From NCBI GenBank assembly GCA_014529385.2, contig CM043944.1, forward strand, positions 88,688,884 to 88,752,883: 64,000 nucleotides of DNA, read 5' to 3'. A program made the translations under genes and the position numbers. This stretch comes from Adiantum capillus-veneris (taxonomy: Eukaryota; Streptophyta; Polypodiopsida; Polypodiales; Pteridaceae). Under the pieces are notes generated by a model. The model saw only the letters and a program-made list of their open reading frames with translations. It made no database searches and was not told the DNA's origin. Positions 21,973 through 31,798 of the stretch are shown here, piece after piece. Position 1 is the first letter of the stretch, and every line of letters begins with the position of its first letter.

Positions 21973-22056
21973 TGTTAGGAAATAAGACGTAGCTAAATAG
22001 ATAATTGAGTAGATTACTTAATGGAGAGAGACAGATTTATATACACGAGATTATAG

Positions 22057-22115
<59 letters not shown>

Positions 22116-22798
22116 CACGATATACGTGGTTCACCCAATGTGGGCTACGTCCACGGGAAAGCAGCCACTCAATGGCTTTAGTACTTCAAAACAAGAAGTA
22201 GTTTACAAAGGGATTATACCCTTAATGGAGCTCCCGCCTTGCTTCACTCTCACCACCTCACACTCACCTTTTTGCATCAACTTCACACTATGAAATGTGT
22301 GTAGAAATGGCCTCCTTTTATAGGCCAAAAGGGCTGCCCTCTCTTATGAGAGACAGCCATGTGTAGCCGCCCTTGTGCGAATAAGTCCAAATCGGACCCT
22401 CCAATCCGCCCATGTGTGGCCGCCCTTGAGAAGACAAGTCCGCTTTTGAATTCGGCCACCGGCCACCGGCCATTGACTTCCGACCACCGGCCATCGGCCA
22501 TTGACTTCCGACCACCGGCCATTGGCCATTGACTACCGGCCACCGGCCAACCGACAGGTTGTTTTCCGACCACTTTTCGGCCGCCGGTCGGCCATAATAT
22601 TCCGGCGAAAAAAAAAGTCTCGGGGGCCTCCGCCCCTGAGGCCTTTAAAGTTGCCCCTGATTCTTGTCCGTGAAAATTTTGGTTTCCGGTGAGTGATTTT
22701 CCTTCACGCACGATGGCTTCTCCTCATAATGGGGGCCTTACAAATGTGCGCTTTTACCACAGAAAATTACAAGGGTAAATCAGGCTCCATACTTAACA
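21973..22798 (-). repeat. 3' LTR of Copia Z
   Basis: 826 bp. Contains a GA tract (22061-22111), a minus-strand TATAAAA (22316-22322), a GC-rich minisatellite built on CCACCGGCCATTGACTTCCG (about 22455-22550), and a poly-A patch near 22609. The 142-codon minus ORF 22711-22283 lies upstream of the TATA box and is not kept in the other LTR copies. Confidence 0.95.
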
Positions 22799-22811
22799 AT
22801 CTCCCACTTGG
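22799..22811 (-). other. Polypurine tract of Copia Z
   Basis: Minus strand CCAAGTGGGAGAT immediately before the 3' LTR; the plus-strand primer in reverse transcription. W has the same at 43954-43966. Confidence 0.85.
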
Positions 22812-22858
22812 AGACTGATCTCCAAACCAAACCTGTGACTACTTTCCATTCTGGCTTC

Positions 22859-24244
22859 TTATCCTTGAATGCCGATTGAAGATGAGCAAAAGCTCAACTT
22901 CTCCTTGTTGACCACCTTTGTAAACATGTCTGCAGGATTTTCACTTGTATGCACCTTTCCTAGCTTTAGTTGTCCCTCTTTCCAAAGAGTGCGTATGAAG
23001 TGATATCTCACCTCAATGTGCTTTGTCCTTGAATGAAAGGCCGAGATCTTCGCAAGATGGATAGCGCTTTGGCTATCACTGTACAAGACACAATTGTCTT
23101 GTTTGAATCCAAGCTCTTCTAAGAATCTGTGAAGCCACATAATTTCTTTGCTTGCCTCCGTCATTGCTACATACTCTGCTTCCGTGGTAGAAAGTGAAAC
23201 CACTTTCTGCAGCTTTGAAGCCCAGCTTACTGCTGTGCCTCCAACCGTGAACACATAGCCAGTAGTGCTCCTTCGAGTATCTTTGTCACCTGCCATATAT
23301 GCATCAGCATACCCGTCTAGAAAAATATCAGTTCCTCCAAAATACAAATCATTTGTTGTTGTCCCTTTTAGATACCAAAGTATCCACTTCACAGCTTGCC
23401 AATGCTCTTTACCTGGGTTGTCCATGAACCTACTCACAACTCCCACTGCATGTGCAATGTCTGGCCTTGTCCAGATCATAGCATACATTAGAGAACCTAC
23501 CGTTGCAGCATATGGAACTTTAGACATATAGGCTATCTCCTCTTGTGTCTTTGGACACATATCCTTCGTTAGTTTAAAATGACTAGCCAAAGGTGTAGAA
23601 AGTGGTTTTGCATTTTGCATTGCAAACCTTTCTAGTACCTTCTTGATGTAATCTTCTTGAGATAGCTTTATTGTCTTCTTCGTCCTGTCCCTTGATATTT
23701 TCATACCAAGTATTCTCTTTGCAGCACCTAAATCTTTCATTGAAAAAGATTTGGACAACTCCTCTTTCAGGTCTTTGATGTCCTGCATGTTAGCACTTGC
23801 AATCAACATGTCATCAACATAAAACATTAGGATGATGAATTTCCCATCTCCCAAATTCTCCGTGTAGACGCAGTGATCCGAGTTGCATCTTGTGAATCCA
23901 TGATCCAACATCCATCGATCAAACTTCAAGTACCATTGTATTGATGCTTGCTTTAAACCATACAAGCTCTTCTTTAATCTGCAAACCATTTTCTCCTTAC
24001 CTTTTACTTCATATCCCTTTGGTTGAAGCATGTAGATTTCCTCCTCTAAGTCACCGTGAGGGAATGCCGTATTTACATCCATTTGCTCGAGATTTAGATC
24101 ATGAGCAGCCACAAGGCTTAAGACAAGCCTAATTGAGTTCATTTTTACAACATGAGAAAATATTTCATTGAAGTCAATACCTTTCTTTTGAGAAAAAACT
24201 TTTACCACAAGCCTAGACTTGTACCTTTTCTTCCCACCTTCTTC
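22859..24244 (-). pseudogene. Copia Z RT and RNase H
   Basis: Minus-strand frame, 449 open codons from 24208 to the true pol end at 22859. RT: KKGIDFNEIFSHVVK, MDVNTAFPHGDLEEEIYM, LYGLKQAS, FYVDDMLIAS (DD codons 23810-23815) and MKDLGAAKRILGM. RNase H: YADAYMAGDKDTRRSTTGYVF, TTEAEYVAMTEAS, LYSDSQSAIHLA and HTSENPADMFTKVV. All catalytic residues are visible. Cut off from the upstream part by a TAA at 24245, where W has a Glu codon. Confidence 0.93.
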
Positions 24245-26122
24245 TTACTTTAGCTTGTACACCCATTTGTTTTGAAGTGCCCGCTTACCTTTAGGCAACT
24301 CAACCAACTCCCATGTTTGGTTGCGATGTAGTGAGTCCATCTCCACTTGCATGCTCTTCGTCCATTCTTCTTTGGATTCATGTTGCATAGCTTCTTCATA
24401 TGATTCCGGCTCTCTAGAATATGAGATCAAGAGATGGTTGAAGGAAGGAACAAACCTTTCTTGAGGTCTACTTGCTCTTGTAGATATTCGGGGAATAGGT
24501 TGAGGCTCCTCATTTGGTTGACGTTGTTGCACATTGTCACCATTTGCAGTCCTTGAGTCTTCACCGTCCTCAAGCTCCATGTACTCATCACCTGTTTCTT
24601 TTGTTTGTTTTCTTTCCAAGTAATCTTTGTACATATTTTGTTCGTTAAAAATTACATCCCTACTCCTTAAGATTTTACCATCTTCAGGATTCCATAGGCG
24701 ATACCCAAAGTCTCCTTCTCCATAGCCAATGAAGAAACACTTTTTGGACTTTGCATCTAACTTTGATCTTAGGCTTCTATCTATGTGCATGAAAGCCTCA
24801 CACCCAAACACTTTGAGAAATGCATAATTCACCGGTTTACCTGTCCATGCCTCTTCTGGAACTACCCCATCCAATGCCGTTGAGGGTGACCGATTGATTA
24901 AGTACACAGACGTACTTACAGCTTCCGCCCAAAGCTCAAGCGGTAGGCGTGCATGTAGCCGCATGCTTCGTGCTCGTTGCATGATTGTCCTCTTCATCCT
25001 TTCCAAAATCCCATTTTGTTGAGGTGTCCTTGGGGTTGTCCTTTGCCTCCGAATGCCATTGCTAGAACAAAAGCTTTCAAAAGCTTGGCTGCAATATTCG
25101 CCTCCATTGTCGGATCTGAGGCATTTAACCTTGGTACCTATTTCATTCTCCACAAAGGCTTTCCACCTTTGAAATATGGAAAATACATCGGATTTATTCT
25201 TCATGAAATAAACCCATGTTTTTCTAGTCGCATCGTCTATGAATGTTACATAGTACAATGAGTCACCAAGTGATGGTGTACTTGCAGGACCCCAAACATC
25301 AGAATGAACCAACTCAAGTTTTTTATTTTTTCTTTCATTTCCTAATTTTTGAAATTTTACCCTCTTTTGTTTACCATAAATACAATCTTCACAGAACTCT
25401 AAGTCCACTTCTTTCAAACCTGGTAGAAGCTTCTTTGTTTGAAGGATTTGCATTCCTTTGGCACTCATATGCCCAAGTCAGGAGTGCCACACCGCACTGT
25501 CAACTTCTGTAGTTGCTGCACAAGCTGAAGGTTGCGTGCTAACAGTACACAAGTAAAGTGTACCGACTTTTTCACCCTTGGCAACCACCAAAGATCCCTT
25601 TGAGATCTTCCACCGTTTGTTTCCGAATGCAATGTTGTGACCTTCATCGTCCAATTGTCCTGTAGAGATCAAATTTTTGCGAAGAGAAGGAACATGCCTA
25701 ACATCTTTAAGCTTCCATTCATTTCCGTTAGCAGTTCTGACAGAAACTGTACCTTTGCCGACAATCTCACAAGCTTCATCATCTCCCAAGTATACATACC
25801 CAAAATTACCTTTGGTGTAGTATTGGAAATGTTGCTTGTGTGGTGTCGCATGTAATGAAGCCCCGGAATCTACTATCCAAGAATTAGACACATTGTCTAA
25901 TGAGAGAATTAGAGCATCTTGCTCTACTTTACCTGCCACATTGGCCTCCGATGTTGGCTTGTTGTCTTGAGACTCTGTTTCCTTCTTCTTCTTGGACCAG
26001 CAATTCTTCTTGACGTGGCCCTTCTTGCCGCAGTTCCAACATTCAAGAACTGACTTTGTGCGTGACTTGCTCCTCCTTGAGCGATCACGACCCTTTTGGT
26101 TTTTGAACCTCTCCTTAAGCCT
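24245..26122 (-). pseudogene. Copia Z nucleocapsid, protease and integrase
   Basis: Same minus-strand frame as the RT. Zinc knuckle CWNCGKKGHVKKNC near 26005-26045. Protease VDSGASLHATPHKQHF near 25850. Pre-integrase HMSAKGMQIL and CEDCIYGK. Integrase core FIDDATRKTWVYF, RSDNGGEY and PQQNGILERM, with D, D and E present. Then FGCEAFMHI, FFIGYGEGDFGYRLW and RRISTRASRPQERF-type linker motifs. A TGA at 25478 replaces the Arg codon of the HxRLGHMS motif (CGA to TGA). Another stop at 26123 replaces a Gly codon kept in W. Confidence 0.93.
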
Positions 26123-26748
26123 TCATCTTGTTTCCACTGATAGTGCAGCACTTGATGATTCTCCTGTGCTTCTCCTTCCCATTTCCTCGCTTAGGAGAAC
26201 ACCCACAACATCATCAAACTTAAGAGTATTTGTGCCAGAGATAGAATTACTTACAGCCATCACAAGGCTGTCCCAACTATCCGGTAGAGATGATAATATA
26301 AGGAGAGCTCGTACTTCGTCATCGAAATTGATTTTCACGATCGAAGTTGACTTATGTTTGTGTTAAAGTCATTTAGGTGTTCTGCAACTGAATCATTCTC
26401 TGCCATCTTTAGATTGAACAAGCGCTTCATAAGAAATACCTTATTGGATGCCGATGGTTTCTCATAGAAGTCATCAAGTGACTTCATCAAGTCCTCCGTG
26501 GTCTTCATCTCCAAAATATTGAAGGCCACCGTTGACGCCAAGCTTAACCGGATTGTTCCCAGTGCGTTTCGATCAAGGACAATCCATGCTTCATCTGCCA
26601 TTGTTGCGGGCTTCTTCGCAAGACCGCCTAGTGGCAAATAGAGGTCCTTCTGGTAGAGATAGTCTTCAATCGGCATCTTCCAATGTTGGTAGTTTTTGCC
26701 ATTGAACTTCTCAATCTTGAGCTTCCCTTCCTCCGCCATAACTCCCAC
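26123..26748 (-). pseudogene. Copia Z gag with a frameshift shared with W
   Basis: ORF 26748-26335 starts MGVMAEEGKLKIEKFNGKNY and covers the UBN2-like N-terminus (WKMPIEDYLYQKDLYLPLGG, LFNLKMAENDSVAEHLNDFN). It ends at QLRS-stop. The continuation KINFDDEVRALLILSSLPDSW lies in the -1 frame (26338-26123), the two overlapping by 4 bases. W has the same overlap at the same place. The second piece ends at a TGA at 26123. Confidence 0.92.
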
Positions 26749-26798
26749 TCAATTCAAGGAATCCTTTTCTTGAGATAATTTAGCTACGAGCAAACCTT

Positions 26799-26810
26799 GC
26801 TCTGATACCA
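26799..26810 (-). other. tRNA-Met primer binding site of Copia Z
   Basis: Minus strand TGGTATCAGAGC, two bases inside the 5' LTR. Complementary to plant initiator tRNA-Met. Confidence 0.95.
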
Positions 26811-26812
26811 GT

Positions 26813-26898
26813 TGTTAGGAAATAAAACGTAGCTAAATAGATAATTGAGTAGATTACTTAATGGAGAGAGACAGATTTATATACACGAGATTATAGAC

Positions 26899-26963
<65 letters not shown>

Positions 26964-27639
26964 CACGATATACGTGGTTCACCCAATGTGGGCTACGTCC
27001 ATGGGAAAGCAGCCACTCAATGGCTTTAGTACTTCAAAACAAGAAGTAGTTTACAAAGGGATTATACCCTTAATGGAGCTCCCGCCTTGCTTCACTCTGA
27101 CCACCTCACACTCACCTTTTTGCATCAACTTCACACTATGAAATGTGTGTAGAAATGGCCTCCTTTTATAGGCCAAAAGGGCTGCCCTCTCTTATGAGAG
27201 ACATCCATGTGTAGCCGCCCTTGTGCGAATAAGTCCAAATCGGACCCTCCAATCCGCCCATGTGTGGCCGCCCTTGAGAAGACAAGTCCGCGTTTGAATT
27301 CGGTCACCGGCCATTGAGTTCGGCCACCGGCCACCGGCCATTGACTTCCGACCACCGGCCATCGGCCATTGACTTCCGACCACCGGCCACCCGACCGGTT
27401 GTTTTCCGATCACTTTCCGGCCGCCGGCTGGCCATAATATTCCGGCGAAAAAAAAAAGTCTTGGGGTCCGCCGCCCCCGAGGCCTTTAAAGTTGCCCCTG
27501 ATTCTTGTCCGTGAAAATTTTGGTTTCCGGTGAGTGATTTTCCTTCATGCACGATGGCTTCTCCTCATAATGGGGGCCTTACAAATGTGCGCTTTTACCA
27601 CAGAAAATTACAAGGGTAAATCAGGCTCCATACTTAACA
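26813..27639 (-). repeat. 5' LTR of Copia Z
   Basis: 827 bp, close to the left LTR apart from microsatellite length (GA 26901-26959), minisatellite rearrangement (27300-27400) and scattered substitutions. TATAAAA on the minus strand at 27164-27170, with the transcript starting leftwards from there. Confidence 0.95.
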
Positions 27640-27644
27640 ATTCC

Positions 27645-27827
27645 AAACTCCTCAAGTGTGCCGTGGAGTTTTGGGGTGTCTTGACAAGGGTAGGACCAAG
27701 AAAGCACGGCCCTAGGAAATGCTGGTTAGGGATGTATAGTTTAGGGCCTCCTAGAGATAGGCTAGAGGGCTTATGAGAAGAGGAGGTTGAGTGGAGGCTA
27801 TCATGCATTTACTTCCATGGACTCTCA
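27645..27827 (+). repeat. LTR of C2, right part
   Basis: Continues the LTR broken at 21972 and ends ATGGACTCTCA. A primer site follows after one base. Confidence 0.55.
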
Positions 27828-27828
27828 A

Positions 27829-27839
27829 TGGTATCAGAG
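27829..27839 (+). other. tRNA-Met primer site of C2
   Basis: TGGTATCAGAG one base after the LTR end at 27827. Fixes the plus orientation of this element. Confidence 0.75.
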
Positions 27840-28859
27840 TATTTATGGTCTTGGGGAGGAGGAGTGTTATGGAGAACTTGTTACATGAGTTGCATGGGCA
27901 TGCACTCTCTCTCCCTCTCTCACTCACTCACTCACTCTCTCTCAACTATGGTGGGCGTGTCTGAGTCATGAGCCATGCATGACAAAGTGCTTACACACAA
28001 GCTAGGAGAGGAAGTGGAATAAAAAAAACACAACAATTATGCCTCTAAAATATGTTTCACTAGCCATCTTGTGGCTTTTTTCCTTCACTAGCTTGGACAA
28101 TAGAGCAATGTAGAGTGAGGAGCAAGCCCACTTTCTTGCTTGTGCGCTACTGGGATAATCCCATGCCATACCCAACCATTGTTTTCAAACTAAGGCCCAC
28201 CACTAACAATAGGAAGTCCACATCCCCTCCGCTCGCAATTTGCTTTGACAAAGATAGTTGGAGATTGAGTCGAGAGACTTTGTAAACACCATAACTGTTA
28301 AAATTCAGTAGTTTACCTTCAATTTTGTAATTACTCAAATTTTGCAAAAATCTACAACTAGGTGGACTTTACCTTCCATGGAACTTGTTTAAATTTGAGA
28401 TACAATATCGCTCCCATCTTCTTTGAGCTTCATCCATTCCATGCTGGGAGCTCTTTAGAGGAGACTTTTCCCCCATGTAGGGGCATGCATACTTGATTTC
28501 GCTATCTCTTCTCGATTAAGATTCTTTCAAAATGTTTTTATCAAAGGTCATTGAGTGTGAAGTATTGCTTGTTTTGGCATCCTCTTACAAAGCTAGATTT
28601 CATTGATTTGCTCAAGAAGCATACATTGTGCGGCCTTTCCATCAAATTGTCATAACATGGTATTCCACAAGATCATCTATTTGATTTTGAAGATGCTCCA
28701 CAACCGAGGCTAGATGCGGCTATGTTGGACGTGCGAGCAATAGAGAACGATTTTTTGCTTGAATAACTATTATGCAAGACTTCAACACACTATCACGACA
28801 AAAATGACATATTGAGAAAAGTTTTTCCACCATAAATACAAAATTAACCCCCGCTCATG
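27840..28859. other. Leader region of C2, no gene seen
   Basis: No convincing coding sequence. A CT/CACT-rich patch lies at 27902-27945. 28540-28760 may contain decayed start-of-gag sequence, but I cannot read it. Confidence 0.4.
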
Positions 28860-29640
28860 GAGCTAGTTAACCATTCTATATGCATATGGCCAAGGAGCAG
28901 CAGCCATATATTCCAAGGATGGTCACTCAATGAGCTGACGGTGGACCATCACCATCAGAATCTCTCCCTACAAGATACAATATCTATAAAAAATTTATGG
29001 TTGAAGAACTTGAAGACCCCAATATACAAAGGTGAAAATTAGAAAAGAAACAAAGACATAGTCAATACATTGCTGAATAAATGAATCAACATTCACCATC
29101 TACATTCAACACTAGATGCTACATGTCCTAGAGTGACAAGTATAGCTTTGCAAGGCAATGCATACAAGTGGTAAATGGCTATTCCACCTATATGAAAAAC
29201 CAAGACATTGATGCAGATTGATCATATCTTTCAAAAATATTTTTTGCCTCGCAATGAAGCACAACAGAATTGGAAGGTATGGGACAATTGCTACATGCAC
29301 AATTCTTCTATAACCAATTATACCTCCAAGTGTCATGAGATTATCCTTAAGCTAGATGCATTAGACAAGTTCCACAAAGCTCAAGATTTTTTTGTGGTCT
29401 CCATTATGATATCAAGGCTTCACGTACTCATTTGCATCCAAAGACATTAAAAGGTAGAATTGTAGAAGATTTGGTATATGTTGCACATAAAAAAGGGTTG
29501 CAATAGACACATTTGATCTCAGATATTGAATCCCCAAGGAGAGGCATGCACTCCTTACATTATCTACCTGATAATTTTGCACAAGCAAAGAGCTTCTTCA
29601 TCTATCTCATCCTTTACTGAAACAAAGTTTATTGTTGCTG
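28860..29640 (+). pseudogene. Gypsy-type gag relic (C2)
   Basis: Plus strand, several frames. Readable blocks: IYKGEN near 29020, ALQGNAYKW near 29145, IFQKYFLPRNEAQQNW near 29225, MHNSSITNYTSKCHEIILKL near 29305 and HLHPKTLKGRIVEDL near 29430. This is the pattern of the retrotransposon gag (capsid) domain. It lies about 1 kb downstream of the C2 primer site on the same strand, so I assign it to C2. No zinc knuckle or pol follows; sequence changes to the minus-strand relic B near 29640. Confidence 0.7.
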
Positions 29641-30700
29641 ATCTAGGTGGGTTGACGCCTAGCCCTTGAGCATGAAAATGAGTGGTAGGGAGAGTTCTTG
29701 CTTGGGTTGGGTTTCTTCCTCTTACTCCAAGGTTTTTGAACTATTCCCCTTGATTGGGGAAATTCTAAAAGTTACAAGGGGTAGCCGGAAGATTGGGGTC
29801 ATTTCCATGTGGGCAATCAACCCTCTTATGGCCATATTCTAGGCATTTATAACACTGAATTTGCCTCCCACTTTGAGTGACTAGAAGAGCATTCACATGA
29901 AAAAAATGTGATGGTGATTGGGGTTGGGCAATTGGCTTTGGCATAAATCACACTTTGGGTGCTCTAGAGGGTTGATTGGGATAAGAAGGTAGTTCATGTT
30001 TCCTCCTTCTTGTCGTACCTCCCTTAAAAATAGTCTTATGCTTTGACTTGGCCTCTAACAGTGAGGCAGGTCGAAGGAACTCTACTTCAGGAGCCAAATA
30101 TTCTCCAAGCCCAAGGATGAAATGGCTTAACTTTAGTTTCTATGTCAAGAGAGGAGCATACCTTGAAAGTCAAACAAACTTTCATAGTAAGATTCAATAG
30201 ACCTGTTCCCCAACTTGCAAGAAAGAAACTCATTCATCTTAGTGGTGGAGTAGTCTAGGGGAAGATATGGCTCCTTGAGATGATGCTTTAACTCATCCCA
30301 ACTCAGGGTCATCTCTGCTACTTGGCAAAATTGGCAGTTGAGCTTCCACCATGTTTTTGCTGGTCCTTCTAACTTAGCTCTCCCCATTATCCCTTGTAAA
30401 ATTCCATTGTAGGTGGCAAGAGAAAAGTAGTCATTTATCTGAATTATCCATTCTTCTAGTTGAGTAGGCACATCATCACTCATCCCTAAAAATGGAGGTG
30501 GTTGCACATATTTAAGCATGGTCTTTAGAACCTTGTCATGTCCAAAATACTCTATGAGTGCTTCAGCAAGCGACGTCTGATTTGGTATAGGGACAACTTG
30601 AGGTGATGGTGGTGCTCATGTATCACGAAGCATAGAATCTGGATTCTAAACTGTTAGCTACAGGCAAGTCCTGAAAATCTCTATCTCTTGGGAGTTTACG
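29641..30700 (-). pseudogene. Gypsy gag relic B
   Basis: Minus strand. 30519-30145 (124 codons) has the capsid motifs PPPFLGMSDDVPTQLEEWI, MGRAKLEGPAKTWW and LKHHLKEPYLPLDYS. The nucleocapsid end at about 29854-29813 reads CYKCLEYGHKRVDC, a canonical CX2CX4HX4C zinc knuckle. A Pro/Arg-rich linker lies between. Upstream 30520-30700 has fragments of the gag N-terminus. Protease and pol are absent, the sequence ending near 29641. Confidence 0.8.
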
Positions 30701-31495
30701 TGGCATATTTTATGGTTGTGGCAAAAGAAACCATTTTCTCTTAGCGATGGGTTCACAAATATTCAAGGGTAGATTTAAAATTCTGAAAAAGGCAGACATC
30801 TCAAAAAATGGATTCTCTTTATCTCGTTCAAAATTTACATTTGGAAAATAATTAATGGTCAAGGAAAGCACTTCTTTTAGCATTTTGTAAATGCTAAGTT
30901 CTTCAATTTCATGTTTTCGAGAGGATTGTCCTTAAATCCCTAGCGTTAATAGTAATGCAAAATATAATATGACTTGGATAAAAAATGACTTGCGAACCCA
31001 AATACAATGCCAATTTGTTTCAACAAGGGTCCAACAAGTAGGTCCATTTTTTGGTTAATAACTATTTCTCCTAAAAAAGATTGGTTATTAATAATTGAAG
31101 CTTTCTTCCATAGATTGGGTCATAAGGCCTGACAATACAACAGTACTTGGAACCTACTCCCAATTTTTCTATCACCATTTCTAAACGGAGATTATCCAAA
31201 TCATAGTCATGGCCCACAAGGGAATATTCAACTTATAGTATATTGGGTCTCCTATCTTTGTAGATTTCCAATTCTCTCTTTGGTAGGAGCGATGAGGTAG
31301 ACAAAGTCCTTTATAATGGCCTCTTTTTTTTATAATCTTGATTTCTTTTCTAGACTTGCCATCTCCATTTGTTCTTTCACAAACCAGAGAACTTTATCTT
31401 CTCAATGATCCCATGCAATTTTTTGTCAATACCTCACTCTTTTCCTACAGAAGTTCATATTGAAAATCTTTATCCAACCAAGGATAGAAGCTACA
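30701..31495. other. Leader of B, no gene seen
   Basis: Lies between the gag remnant and the primer site of B on the minus strand. AT-rich, no ORF with recognisable content. Confidence 0.45.
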
Positions 31496-31506
31496 CTCTG
31501 ATACCA
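31496..31506 (-). other. tRNA-Met primer site of B
   Basis: Minus strand TGGTATCAGAG, four bases inside an LTR that ends (minus strand) GGCCCTCA at 31511. Confidence 0.75.
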
Positions 31507-31510
31507 CTTA

Positions 31511-31798
31511 TGAGGGCCATGCCAAGGACCACGGGCTACACCATCTCCAAATGGATACACCACAATTCCTAACATCCTTCCTACTTGAGATCAACACCAA
31601 GACAAGACTCCTCGTGCTCTTTGATGCCAACTCAAGGGGGTAATAACATTCACTTTTTCTCATATAGGACCCTTAACCCCAGACTAAATTTGAGCTCTAC
31701 CTTCTAGGGTCAACTGGTGGGAGTTCTCTACTTCACCCTTGGTTCAAGGTCACTAATGCTTTTTTCTTGGTTATGATCAAAAACAATTGTCAGATCAT
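31511..31798 (-). repeat. 5' LTR fragment of B
   Basis: 288 bp between B's primer site and the left LTR of Gypsy M. Begins TGAGGGCC in plus orientation. The rest may continue past M at 42043, which I could not confirm. Confidence 0.5.

Larger units (their letters stand above)
21973..27639 (-). mobile_element. Complete Ty1/Copia Z, 5667 bp, TSD attcc
   Basis: LTRs 21973-22798 and 26813-27639, both TGTTAGG...TTAACA. The target duplication attcc (21968-21972, 27640-27644) is perfect. The tRNA-Met primer site is at 26799-26810 and the PPT at 22799-22811. Gag and pol occupy 26748-22859 on the minus strand. Inactivated by one frameshift and three nonsense codons (26123, 25478, 24245). Tork-like by polyprotein layout and motifs. 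Belongs to the same family as W; the internal regions are nearly identical. Confidence 0.95.

Noticed and set aside
22316-22345. Possible transcription terminator hairpin (GGCC...GGCC near TTTTATA)
   Set aside because: It is the TATA region of a minus-strand LTR; plant polymerase II does not use such terminators.
22283-22711. 142-codon minus ORF in the Z LTR
   Set aside because: Lies in U3 upstream of the TATA box, is built on the minisatellite, and is broken in the other three LTR copies.
25992-26366. 124-codon plus ORF (also at 60748-61122)
   Set aside because: Antisense of Copia gag/nucleocapsid; present in both copies only because the coding strand is conserved.
28147-28347. Possible host gene fragment between C2 and its gag
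   Set aside because: Short minus ORF without homology I can name; sits in a retrotransposon leader.
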